Shown here: positions 1 to 6,015 of the stretch, one piece after another | How positions within the stretch are numbered: the first letter of the stretch is position 1 | Layout: every line of letters starts with the position of its first letter | Program-made: the position numbers and the translations under genes | From: Blautia sp. AF19-10LB | GTDB lineage: Bacteria > Bacillota > Clostridia > Lachnospirales > Lachnospiraceae | Assembly: GCF_003461245.1 (NCBI RefSeq) | Contig: NZ_QTWS01000060.1 | Span: 1 to 11,162, forward strand | DNA: 11,162 nt | Reading direction: 5' to 3' | Notes under the pieces: generated by a model | Database searches by the model: none | Told to the model about the DNA's origin: nothing | What the model saw: only the letters and a program-made list of their open reading frames with translations

Positions 1-27
1 AAAAGATGGCTAACGACAACCATCTTT
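1..27 (-). terminator. Rho-independent-like terminator of the DUF6431 fragment
   Basis: An 8-bp perfect inverted repeat (AAAGATGG at 2-9, CCATCTTT at 20-27) has a 10-nt loop containing the stop codon of the minus-strand fragment at 10-246. Read on the minus strand it is followed by at least four T residues before the window edge cuts it off. The geometry suits an intrinsic terminator, but the T-tract cannot be fully judged. Confidence 0.45.
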
Positions 28-246
28 CTCTCCGTTACATGTTATAATGTAACTATGCTGAGTCTCGGAGTCATCCAGAACACCAAGCCAGCGCTGTTTG
101 TGAGAGTTCCACAGTTTAAGCCATTTGTAAAACAGGTTTTGTGAAATGCCGAAGTGCTCACAGAGCTGTTCTATGGAGCCAAGGGAGGCAAAGTACTTCC
201 TCAGAAGACGCAGAACAAAGAGCAGGCTGAAACTGGAGTAAAGAGA
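10..246 (-). pseudogene. C-terminal fragment of a DUF6431-type IS-encoded protein
   Basis: A 78-residue frame is open on the minus strand from 246 to a stop at 10-12, with no start codon; an in-frame stop lies directly upstream at 247-249. It contains FVLRLLRKYF, then IEQLCEHFGISQNLFYKWLK, which looks like a helix-turn-helix, then RWLGVLDDSE. I recognise this pattern from the C-terminal half of DUF6431 proteins carried by insertion sequences in Lachnospiraceae, where a cysteine-rich N-terminal half normally precedes it. That half is missing, so the gene is a relic. The neighbouring plus-strand sequence belongs to a different IS. The family assignment rests on memory of the motif pattern, not on a search. 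Confidence 0.55.
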
Positions 247-250
247 TTAG

Positions 251-454
251 GTGAAAATGGAGAACGAACAGATAGTAATAGAATTAAAAGAACTTTTGTA
301 TATGGAATTCAGGCGATATTTATATCGAAGGAAAGCAAATGTAACCGCCCAGAGTATCTTGCTGGCGATCGGGTATAACATAAACAAGCTTCATCATAAG
401 ATTCAGGCAGGAAGGACAGGGCGGCATTTATTTCCACTCAAACAAACCGCCTGA
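251..454 (+). pseudogene. IS1182-like transposase, C-terminal remnant
   Basis: The frame ends with MEFRRYLYRRKANV (from about 302), then IGYNINKLHHKIQAGRTG and a stop at 452-454. A FRRFL-x-RGKKNV block followed by a GYNINKLH-type block is the usual tail of IS1182-family DDE transposases, where it follows the last catalytic glutamate region. Only about 50 residues of that tail are convincing. The residues before it (251-301) do not match the expected sequence well, so the frame is probably broken or fused to other DNA there. The typical full-length protein is about 450-550 residues, so this copy cannot be functional. Confidence 0.6.
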
Positions 455-571
455 TTTTGACAGGTCAAAAGTAAATCCTGAAAACGAACCTTTTTCCAGA
501 AAAGGTTTATTAAAGTTCGCCTTCTTGTAGAAACAGAATGAAAGGAGAGAATATTTCGCCTTAAAAACTGC

Positions 572-619
572 AAAAAGATGCTGCCGCACCTATGATTTCC
601 TAATCATTGATGCGACAGC
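572..619 (-). terminator. IS-end hairpin acting as terminator for the hsp20 pair
   Basis: An imperfect 18-bp inverted repeat (580-597 against 602-619, 15 of 18 positions pairing) has a 4-nt loop. On the minus strand it is followed, after two bases, by a CTTTTT run (572-577). It lies 22 bp past the stop codon of the minus-strand hsp20 gene at 641. The shape is that of a strong intrinsic terminator. The same sequence is the end of the IS remnant, so the role as terminator of the hsp20 transcript is inferred from position. Confidence 0.55.
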
Positions 620-640
620 CCCGACTATAAGGAGATTTCC

Positions 641-1093
641 TTAACCTTCAATGGCAATATAACCATCTTTTTCTATTTTCTCAGGTGCTTTCTTTGGCAC
701 GGACAGTTTCAGAATACCATCTTCATATTTTGCATGAATGTCTTCTTCGCTTACTGCATCGCCTATATAAAAGCTTCGGCACATGCTGCCCGCATAGCGT
801 TCACGCCTGATATAATTACCTTCTTTATCTTTTTCATCTTTATCCAGTCCCTTTGCAGCAGAAAGTACCAGATAACCATCTTTCAGCTGTACCTGAATCT
901 CGTCTTTCTTAAATCCCGGAAGATCGACATCCAGTTCATAGCTACCGTCTGTTTCACGGATATCCGTTTTCATCATGTTCTGCGCATGTTTACCATAAAG
1001 CGGATTCTTCTTGCCCCAAAATTCATCGTTAAACGGGAAATTCATCCAATCATCATCAAATAAGTTTTCTCCAAAAATACTAGGCATTAACAT
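641..1093 (-). CDS. Hsp20/alpha-crystallin family small heat-shock protein (copy 1)
   Basis: The 150-residue product is a normal length for a bacterial small heat-shock protein, an ATP-independent cytoplasmic holdase that keeps unfolding proteins soluble for DnaK and ClpB. An N-terminal arm (1-40) opens with MLMPSIFGENLFDD. The alpha-crystallin domain (about 42-135) includes ELDVDLPGFKKDEI and the hallmark GILKLSVPKK. The C-terminal tail carries an I-x-I anchor (IAI) used in oligomer assembly. An AAAGGAGAG ribosome site lies 9 nt before the chosen ATG. It lies downstream of a paralogue on the same strand (1230-1685), with a 136-bp gap holding a hairpin and no clear promoter, so it is probably co-transcribed from the CIRCE-controlled promoter. 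Confidence 0.93.
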   Translation of the reverse strand: MLMPSIFGENLFDDDWMNFPFNDEFWGKKNPLYGKHAQNMMKTDIRETDGSYELDVDLPGFKKDEIQVQLKDGYLVLSAAKGLDKDEKDKEGNYIRRERYAGSMCRSFYIGDAVSEEDIHAKYEDGILKLSVPKKAPEKIEKDGYIAIEG

Positions 1094-1100
1094 AAGTCAT
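1052..1100 (-). repeat. 49-bp exact direct repeat, copy 1 (hsp20 translation start region)
   Basis: Positions 1052-1100 are identical to 1644-1692. Each copy spans the start codon and the first dozen codons of an hsp20 gene plus the bases up to its ribosome binding site. It marks the two genes as products of a tandem duplication, with this end kept identical by selection or gene conversion. Confidence 0.9.
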
Positions 1101-1173
1101 CTCTCCTTTTCATGACAAACAAATCTATATTCAAGTCTTTCGACTGTTACTTACAATTATATTTAAAGGGTAC

Positions 1174-1192
1174 TGCCCGAAATCTTCGGGCA
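1174..1192 (-). promoter_or_regulatory. GC-rich hairpin between the tandem hsp20 genes
   Basis: A perfect 8-bp inverted repeat (TGCCCGAA at 1174-1181, TTCGGGCA at 1185-1192) closes a 3-nt loop, 37 bp past the stop of the upstream hsp20 gene on the minus strand. No continuous T-tract follows: the next minus-strand bases are GTACCC then TTTAAATATAAT. It may be an RNA-processing or 3'-end-protecting stem, or a leaky attenuator. The TATAAT at 1156-1161 (minus strand) could be a -10 box, but no good -35 sits upstream of it. Confidence 0.45.
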
Positions 1193-1229
1193 ACACCACG
1201 AGCTTTTTATCAATCAGATGTTATCATTA

Positions 1230-1685
1230 TCATTCAATGGTTATATATTTCGGATCATTGGAAACTGGTTTTGCTTCTTTCTTCGGAACAAACAGTTTCA
1301 GGATACCATGTTTGTATTCACCTTTAATGTCTTCCTGAGTCACTTCTTCGCCTACATAAAAGCTTCGCTCACAGGCTCCTGCGTAACGTTCACGTCTGAT
1401 GTAGTGTCCCTTCTTATCTTCATCGTCTTCATCCAGACCTTTTGCTGCACTGACAGTTAAGTAACCATCTTTCAATGCAACTTTGACTTCATCTTTCTTG
1501 AAGCCAGGAACATCAACAATCAGTTCATAACCTTCCGGTTTTTCCTTAATATCTGTCTTCAGGAGATTCTGTGCTCTTCTTCCGTACAGCTTCTTTTCCG
1601 CTTTCTTCTCATCTTTGTCATCATAATAGAATGGTGTAAAGAAATCATCAAATAAGTTTTCTCCAAAAATACTAGGCATTAACAT
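1230..1685 (-). CDS. Hsp20/alpha-crystallin family small heat-shock protein (copy 2)
   Basis: The 151-residue product is the promoter-proximal member of the hsp20 pair and shares its role as an ATP-independent holdase. It starts with MLMPSIFGENLFDD, identical to the other copy, followed by a divergent charged stretch (KDEKKAEKK, about 24-32). The alpha-crystallin domain (about 44-136) includes ELIVDVPGFKKDEV and HGILKLFVPKK. The tail ends with an I-T-I anchor. The start is supported by an AAAGGAGAT ribosome site 9 nt before the ATG. The 5' untranslated region is about 115 nt. Transcription runs from the CIRCE-overlapped promoter at 1809-1837, which implies HrcA repression at normal temperature. 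Confidence 0.93.
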   Translation of the reverse strand: MLMPSIFGENLFDDFFTPFYYDDKDEKKAEKKLYGRRAQNLLKTDIKEKPEGYELIVDVPGFKKDEVKVALKDGYLTVSAAKGLDEDDEDKKGHYIRRERYAGACERSFYVGEEVTQEDIKGEYKHGILKLFVPKKEAKPVSNDPKYITIE

Positions 1686-1692
1686 AAGTCAT
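1644..1692 (-). repeat. 49-bp exact direct repeat, copy 2 (hsp20 translation start region)
   Basis: Identical to 1052-1100. Outside this block the two hsp20 genes are clearly diverged at nucleotide level, so the exact identity is local to the translation start. Confidence 0.9.
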
Positions 1693-1808
1693 ATCTCCTT
1701 TCAAAAGCTCCCTAGATCTTCACGATCCAGTCTGCTGTATTATCATTTCTAGTTCTTCGAACATCTGGAATACCTTTTCTTTTATCTCTCTTCCTTTGTT
1801 CTATCTGT

Positions 1809-1837
1809 AATATAACACGCATTATTAGCACTGTCAA
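1809..1837 (-). promoter_or_regulatory. Housekeeping-sigma promoter of the hsp20 operon
   Basis: On the minus strand a perfect TTGACA -35 box (1832-1837) is separated by 17 bp from a TATATT -10 box (1809-1814). This is near consensus for a SigA promoter. The -35 lies wholly within the CIRCE operator, so bound HrcA would block RNA polymerase. The expected transcription start is near 1802. Confidence 0.85.
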
Positions 1838-1851
1838 GAGGCGAGTGCTAA
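1825..1851. promoter_or_regulatory. CIRCE operator (HrcA binding site)
   Basis: TTAGCACTG (1825-1833), a 9-bp spacer, then GAGTGCTAA (1843-1851). The established consensus is TTAGCACTC-N9-GAGTGCTAA, so only the last base of one arm differs. It overlaps the -35 of the divergently read hsp20 promoter. CIRCE is the binding site of the heat-shock repressor HrcA, which normally controls groESL and dnaK operons, so this hsp20 pair should be class I heat-shock genes. Confidence 0.93.
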
Positions 1852-1854
1852 TTT

Positions 1855-1903
1855 TTTTGTGAAGATTTTGTGATCCTTGTGATTTTGTGAATGTGTTTTG
1901 TGA
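1855..1903 (+). repeat. Cluster of TTTTGTGA short direct repeats
   Basis: TTTTGTGA occurs at 1855-1862, 1866-1873, 1883-1890 and 1896-1903, with a partial copy (CTTGTGA) at 1876-1882. All point the same way within 49 bp directly upstream of the CIRCE-controlled promoter. The spacing is uneven (11, 9, 8 and 13 bp). It could be a multi-site regulator target or low-complexity drift; function is unknown. Confidence 0.5.
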
Positions 1904-1976
1904 ACGCTATAAGCCATGCAAAATGGTGAAAAAAGACGCCCTGCAAGTTTACTGTTAATGCATCAGCCTTTTAAAA

Positions 1977-2207
1977 TTAGCCAACTACTTTTCCAAAAGT
2001 TTTTAAGGTGGAGCCGGAAGTGACTTGGATAGGAGCATATTTTTTATTTAGAGAAATAAGTTGGATACCGGAATCAGATTGATGATATTTCTTTACATAA
2101 GCATCACCATCGAGGAAAAAGACACCGATTTCTCCTTCTTCATGAGTTTCTTGTTTATGAATCCAGATGATCTGTCCATCCAGATAGAGAGGCTCCATAC
2201 TGTCACC
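1977..2207 (-). pseudogene. S24/LexA-like repressor, C-terminal protease domain remnant
   Basis: The surviving frame begins at GDSMEPLYLDG (catalytic serine codon at 2199-2201). It runs through IGVFFLDGDAYVKKY, where the first K of VKK is the expected lysine of the Ser-Lys dyad, to SLNKKYAPIQV and a stop at 1977-1979. This is the self-cleavage domain of phage-type or LexA-like repressors, which normally carry an N-terminal helix-turn-helix of about 70-100 residues. Upstream of GDSM the frame stays open only briefly, loses family resemblance and hits a stop near 2290. The DNA-binding half is therefore missing. An internal ATG at 2196-2198 exists but would exclude the catalytic serine. Probably a prophage or mobile-element relic. 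Confidence 0.7.
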
Positions 2208-2210
2208 ACA

Positions 2211-2429
2211 TATGATGTTGTTCCGAAAGAAGAAATTGCTGAATTTGAAGAGCTTATGCGCAAAACCATAGCTGACATTGTATCAGAAGCCAGTAGCGTT
2301 GTCTGTTGGGTGTATGTGCAGAAATATGTGAAGCACAAAACCCTAAACGAAATGCTGCAAGAATTGCCAGACGTAGGTCAATTCATCCTAGCTATGGATA
2401 CCTGGTTTGAAAAACTGATGGAGAAATAA
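2211..2429 (+). pseudogene. C-terminal fragment of an unrecognised protein
   Basis: This 72-codon plus-strand frame starts just past the S24 remnant and ends at 2427-2429. It reads as credible protein: an acidic start (VVPKEEIAEFEELM), then helical, hydrophobic-patterned sequence (VCWVYVQKYVKHKTLNEML) ending in WFEKLMEK. No in-frame start codon with a ribosome site lies at its beginning. The frame is technically open further upstream, but that part is the antisense of the S24 domain. I do not recognise the family. It is most simply the 3' end of a gene whose front was lost when the S24 remnant was joined to it. Confidence 0.4.
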
Positions 2430-2451
2430 TCTAGGAAAATAGTTTAAAGTT

Positions 2452-2470
2452 TACATGTTATGATCATGTA
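2452..2470. promoter_or_regulatory. Inverted repeat TACATG-N7-CATGTA upstream of the bile salt hydrolase promoter
   Basis: Perfect 6-bp arms (2452-2457 and 2465-2470) are separated by 7 bp, ending 5 bp before the proposed -35 box. A dyad at this position could be the operator of a dimeric regulator controlling the operon. No regulator gene in the window can be assigned to it. Confidence 0.4.
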
Positions 2471-2475
2471 TGAAG

Positions 2476-2505
2476 TTGGAACAAAATAAAAGATTGTGCT
2501 ATACT
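2476..2505 (+). promoter_or_regulatory. Probable promoter of the bsh-relQ-cls operon
   Basis: TTGGAA (2476-2481), an 18-bp spacer, then TATACT (2500-2505). This gives a 5' untranslated region of about 50 nt to the ATG at 2564. The -10 box is good and the -35 moderate (four of six consensus bases), consistent with a SigA promoter possibly helped by an activator at the adjacent dyad. Confidence 0.6.
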
Positions 2506-2563
2506 ATGGTTTAAGAAAAAAACTCATTGACATATTTCAATCTATTTAGGAGGATAAACGATC

Positions 2564-3541
2564 ATGTGTACAGCAGCAACTTATAAAACAAAAGATTTTT
2601 ACTTTGGACGAACCCTCGATTATGAATTCTCTTATGGTGATCAGATAGTAATTACACCACGTAATTATGCGTTTAATTTTCGCCATGTTGGCGATATGAA
2701 AAATCATTATGCAATTATTGGAATGGCTCATGTTGCAGAGGATTATCCTTTGTATTATGATGCTATGAATGAAAAAGGAGTGGCAATGGCAGGACTGAAT
2801 TTTGTCGGAAATGCTGTTTATGCCGCGATTAAGCCAGATGTGGAAAATATTGCACAGTTTGAATTTATTCCGTGGATTTTAAGTCAGTGTTCTTCTTTAG
2901 TTGAAGTTCGCGAGCTTCTTGAACGAATTAATATTGTTAATACTCCTTTCAGCGAGCAATTGCCATTAGCACAATTACACTGGATCATTTCTGATGAGAA
3001 TGAGTCAATTACGGTAGAATCTATGTCAGATGGTTTGCATATTTATGATAATCCAGTAGGAGTGCTTACGAATAATCCGCCATTTCCACAGCAGATGTTT
3101 CAACTAAATAATTATATGTATTTATCTCCTAAACAGCCCAGAAATACTTTCTGCGAAAATTTGGCTCTTGATGCATATAGTAGAGGTATGGGAGGATTAG
3201 GTCTTCCGGGAGATCTCTCATCTTCATCACGCTTTGTACGTGTAGCTTTTACAAAGGTAAATGCAATTTCAGGTGAATCAGAGGAAGAAAGCGTTAGCCA
3301 ATTCTTTCACATTCTCGGATCTGTGGATCAGCAACGAGGATGTTGCGAAGTAGCGGATGGAAAATATGAAATCACATTGTATACGTCGTGTTGTAATGTT
3401 ACAAAAGGTATTTATTATTACAATACTTATGAAAACCATCAGATCAGTGCAGTAGATATGCATGTAGAAAATCTGGATAGTGATAAAATGATTTGTTATC
3501 CAGTAATTCAAGGAGAACGAATCAACTATCAAAATAAATAA
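2564..3541 (+). CDS. bsh: Bile salt hydrolase (choloylglycine hydrolase family)
   Basis: This 325-residue N-terminal-nucleophile hydrolase (family range about 315-340) cleaves the amide bond of glycine- or taurine-conjugated bile acids in the cytoplasm. The start is fixed by MCTAAT: removal of Met1 exposes the catalytic Cys2. Other family catalytic or binding residues are visible: Arg16 and Asp19 in GRTLDY, Asn79 in GLNF, Asn171 in LTNNPPF and Arg223 in SSSRF, after the conserved GLPGDLSS. The loop before it reads YSRGMGG, with an S-R-x triplet (206-208) reported in taurine-preferring enzymes. No signal peptide is present. A perfect AGGAGG (2548-2553) lies 10 nt before ATG. It leads a likely operon with alarmone and cardiolipin synthases. 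Penicillin V acylases share the fold, but GDLSS and LTNNP favour a bile salt hydrolase. Confidence 0.93.
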   Translation: MCTAATYKTKDFYFGRTLDYEFSYGDQIVITPRNYAFNFRHVGDMKNHYAIIGMAHVAEDYPLYYDAMNEKGVAMAGLNFVGNAVYAAIKPDVENIAQFEFIPWILSQCSSLVEVRELLERINIVNTPFSEQLPLAQLHWIISDENESITVESMSDGLHIYDNPVGVLTNNPPFPQQMFQLNNYMYLSPKQPRNTFCENLALDAYSRGMGGLGLPGDLSSSSRFVRVAFTKVNAISGESEEESVSQFFHILGSVDQQRGCCEVADGKYEITLYTSCCNVTKGIYYYNTYENHQISAVDMHVENLDSDKMICYPVIQGERINYQNK

Positions 3542-3579
3542 TGTTTTGAAATCAGGGATGAGGTAGAAAGGAAAGTTCC

Positions 3580-4260
3580 ATGACAAAAGATGAAGTAAAA
3601 AAACTCAGGATGAACAGTCCGGAATCACTACAGTTTTTAAATAATGCTACAAAATTTTATAATTTAATGATGATGTATCGTTGTGCTATTCGGGAGATAC
3701 AAACTAAACTTGAGGTTTTGGATGATGAATTTTCAGTTGAGAACAATCGAAATCCTATTTCTTTTATAAAAACAAGAATTAAGAAGCCCAATAGTATTTA
3801 CGATAAATTGCAGAAGATGGGATATGAATTTACAACAGAAAATATACAGACACATCTCAATGATGTAGCAGGCGTTCGAATAGTTTGTGCGTTTATTGAC
3901 GATATTTATATGATATCAGATTTGATTACCCAACAGGATGATATTAAAGTTATTGAAATAAAAGATTATATAAAAAATCCAAAATCGAATGGTTATCGAA
4001 GCTATCATATGATTGTTGAAATACCAGTATTTTTTGCTAAGGGTAAAACACCTATGCGTGTAGAATTACAGATTCGAACCAATGGTATGGATTTCTGGGC
4101 AACATTGGAACATCAACTTCGCTATAAAAAAGGAATTGAAGAAATGCCTGGCTATGATGAGATAAGTGAAGAATTACTTCATTCTGCAAGAGCTATCATT
4201 GAAGCAGATAATGAAATGCAGAGAATAAAAGACAAAATTGGTATGTTCCATGAAATTTAG
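3580..4260 (+). CDS. relQ: Small alarmone synthetase, RelQ/YjbM type (GTP pyrophosphokinase)
   Basis: The 226-residue product has only a RelA/SpoT synthetase domain (about 40-185). It has no HD hydrolase, TGS or ACT domain, so it belongs to the small alarmone synthetases that transfer pyrophosphate from ATP to GDP or GTP to make (p)ppGpp. Visible motifs are RIKKPNSIYDKL (66-77), DVAGVR (95-100), NPKSNGYRSYH (133-143), ELQIRT with the key glutamate E162 (162-167), and FWATLEHQLRYK (172-183). The tail is charged and helical, as in tetramer-forming RelQ proteins. AGAAAGGAAAG provides the ribosome site. Only 38 bp with no terminator separates it from the bile salt hydrolase gene, implying co-transcription. 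RelQ is more likely than RelP by overall layout. Being unlinked to relA suggests a dedicated stress role. Confidence 0.92.
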   Translation: MTKDEVKKLRMNSPESLQFLNNATKFYNLMMMYRCAIREIQTKLEVLDDEFSVENNRNPISFIKTRIKKPNSIYDKLQKMGYEFTTENIQTHLNDVAGVRIVCAFIDDIYMISDLITQQDDIKVIEIKDYIKNPKSNGYRSYHMIVEIPVFFAKGKTPMRVELQIRTNGMDFWATLEHQLRYKKGIEEMPGYDEISEELLHSARAIIEADNEMQRIKDKIGMFHEI

Positions 4261-4295
4261 GGAGAAAACTGAGCAAGTAGGAAGGTGGAATATAT

Positions 4296-5855
4296 ATGAA
4301 ACAAGATACTTTAGAGGGCAAAGCAAAAACAAAAAATGGGGTAAAACGGCTGTGTTTTTCCATAATCTGCATTCTTTTGGAAGTGATTTTTATTATTACT
4401 ATCGTAACACGCTTGAATGAATATGCAGAAATCATAAATTTATTTACAAGGATTTTGAGTGGGATCTTGGTTTTGGGATTGTACGCATCAAATAAGACAT
4501 CCTCTATGAAAATGCCTTGGGTCATCTTAATTCTAATTTTCCCAATTATGGGTGTAGGCCTGTATTTGTTGATTGGTTTGAATGGTGGCACACATAAAAT
4601 GCGTGAGCGATATGCAGAAATTGATAGCAAATTGTTACCAATGCTTCCGGACAGTCAAGAGTGTTTGAGCAAAATAAAAGAAACAATTCCGAAAGCAGGA
4701 AATATAGCAAGTTACATACAAAGAAATTCGCAGTATCCAATCTATCAGAATACGGATATTGTGTATTTTGATGAAGCAGTGAAAGGATTAGAGGCACAGC
4801 TTAAGGATTTGGAGAAAGCACAGAAGTTTATCTTTATGGAATATCATGCGATAGAAGACGCTGAAGCATGGCATAAGATTCAAGATGTTCTGGAAGAGCG
4901 AGTAAAAGCAGGTGTGGAAGTTAGAGTGTTCTACGATGATATGGGTTCTATAGGCTTTATTAACACAGATTTTGTGAAAAAGATGGAGGCAATAGGAATT
5001 CATTGCCGTGTATTCAATCCGTTTATGCCAGGTTTAAATCTGTTTTTGAACAATCGTGATCATAGAAAAATAACAGTTATTGATGGAAAAGTCGGATTTA
5101 CAGGTGGATATAATCTAGCAAACGAATATTTTAATTACACACACCCGTATGGACAGTGGAAAGATACAGGTATTCGTTTAGAAGGAGATGCTGTTCAGTC
5201 GCTTACGGTGACATTTTTGGAAATGTGGAATGCAGTAAGTGATAAGGCTGCTAATGATTCTGATTTTAGTAAATACCTTTTCCACTATGATTATGCGGCA
5301 CAGCAAACTGGGTTTGTTCAACCTTATGCAGACAGCCCTATGGATAATGAGCAAGTAGGAGAAGAAGTTTATATCAGTATGATAAATAAAGCTGAAAAAT
5401 ATTGTTGGTTTATGACTCCATATCTAATCATAACAGATGAAATGACGCATGCGTTATGTCTGGCTGCTAAGCGAGGGGTAGACGTACGAATTATCACACC
5501 TGGTATCCCTGATAAAAAATTCATTTATAATATAACTCGTTCTTTTTATCATGGATTAGTTAAACATGGTGTTCGTGTTTATGAGTGGACTCCTGGTTTC
5601 TGTCATGCAAAAATGAGTGTGGCAGATGACTGTATGGCAACTTGTGGAACAATTAATCTGGATTATCGAAGTTTATATCACCATTTTGAAAACGGCTGTT
5701 TTATGGCAGATTGTCAGGCAGTTGTGGAAATAAAAAATGATCTGATAAGAACGATGGGAGAATGTCGTGATGTGACAGACCAATATCAAACCGGACGAAG
5801 TGCATATTTGCGACTGGGACAATTATTTATGAGATTATTTGCTGGATTGCTATAA
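4296..5855 (+). CDS. cls: Cardiolipin synthase (PLD superfamily)
   Basis: The 519-residue membrane protein is typical of bacterial ClsA-type enzymes, which condense two phosphatidylglycerols into cardiolipin and glycerol. The N-terminal hydrophobic segments (about 18-38, 46-64 and 74-93) include FPIMGVGLYLLIG, the phospholipase_D-nuclease N-terminal pattern. Two HKD motifs follow: H256-x-K258-x4-D263 in DHRKITVIDG, then FTGGYNLANEY, and H437-x-K439-x4-D444 in CHAKMSVADD, then GTINLDYRS. Both active-site halves look intact. AAGGTGG precedes the ATG. It starts 35 bp after the relQ stop and ends 12 bp before a strong terminator, so it is the last gene of the bsh operon. Whether it is the main or a stress-specific cardiolipin synthase cannot be told here. 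Confidence 0.92.
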   Translation: MKQDTLEGKAKTKNGVKRLCFSIICILLEVIFIITIVTRLNEYAEIINLFTRILSGILVLGLYASNKTSSMKMPWVILILIFPIMGVGLYLLIGLNGGTHKMRERYAEIDSKLLPMLPDSQECLSKIKETIPKAGNIASYIQRNSQYPIYQNTDIVYFDEAVKGLEAQLKDLEKAQKFIFMEYHAIEDAEAWHKIQDVLEERVKAGVEVRVFYDDMGSIGFINTDFVKKMEAIGIHCRVFNPFMPGLNLFLNNRDHRKITVIDGKVGFTGGYNLANEYFNYTHPYGQWKDTGIRLEGDAVQSLTVTFLEMWNAVSDKAANDSDFSKYLFHYDYAAQQTGFVQPYADSPMDNEQVGEEVYISMINKAEKYCWFMTPYLIITDEMTHALCLAAKRGVDVRIITPGIPDKKFIYNITRSFYHGLVKHGVRVYEWTPGFCHAKMSVADDCMATCGTINLDYRSLYHHFENGCFMADCQAVVEIKNDLIRTMGECRDVTDQYQTGRSAYLRLGQLFMRLFAGLL

Positions 5856-5867
5856 GAATCTGATGAA

Positions 5868-5925
5868 ACGACCTTTCAAAAAACAGTTGATTTAGAAGTT
5901 AACTGTTTTTGAAAGGCCGTTTTTG
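5868..5925 (+). terminator. Strong intrinsic terminator of the bsh-relQ-cls operon
   Basis: A long near-perfect stem pairs CCTTTCAAAAAACAGTT (5872-5888) with AACTGTTTTTGAAAGG (5901-5916, one bulged A), extended outward by ACG/CGT (5868-5870 and 5918-5920). A GTTTTTG tract follows. The stem is also T-rich on the other strand, so it may act in both directions. Confidence 0.9.
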
Positions 5926-6015
5926 CTATATCTAACAGTCTGTTGTACAAAGAAGATTTTGCATGGATAGTGATTAATACAACGGAGTAAGAAAAGCTCC
6001 TTCATATATTAGAAT
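5926..6015 (+). other. Gene-free stretch between two terminators; possible small RNA
   Basis: No credible reading frame is present. CTGTTGTA (5940-5947) can pair with TACAACGG (5978-5985, one G-T pair). GGAG (5984-5987) can pair with CTCC (5997-6000). A second terminator follows at 6016-6060. This layout fits a short structured transcript, but I see no convincing promoter (TTGTAC at 5943 lacks a good -10), so it is only a candidate. Confidence 0.25.

Larger units (their letters stand above)
251..622 (+). mobile_element. Right end of a degraded IS1182-like insertion sequence
   Basis: This is the remnant transposase tail plus about 170 bp of non-coding IS end. The non-coding part carries a small hairpin (AACCTTTT at 487-494, AAAAGGTT at 500-507) and a long imperfect hairpin at 580-619. 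It ends with CGACAGCCCC at 613-622, which read outward gives GGGGCTGTCG, a typical terminal inverted repeat start for this kind of element. The left half is absent or lies outside the window. The boundary at 622/623 is inferred from the terminal repeat. Target-site duplication cannot be checked with one end. Confidence 0.5.

Noticed and set aside
35..45. TTACATGTTAT shared with 2451-2461 (next to the bsh operator candidate)
   Set aside because: An 11-bp AT-rich match between two sites in 11 kb is expected by chance; the flanks differ.
34..53. GTTACAT-N6-ATGTAAC inverted repeat as an operator
   Set aside because: It lies inside the coding remnant of an IS protein and far from any promoter; probably incidental.
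734..1063. Plus-strand reading frame opposite hsp20 copy 1
   Set aside because: It is the antisense of a conserved chaperone gene, with no ribosome site and a composition typical of a shadow frame.
1088..1100. Out-of-frame ATG (ATGACTTATG) just before both hsp20 starts, as an overlapping leader peptide
   Set aside because: The Shine-Dalgarno is only about 2 nt from the first ATG and correctly spaced for the second, so the mini-frame of six codons is unlikely to be translated.
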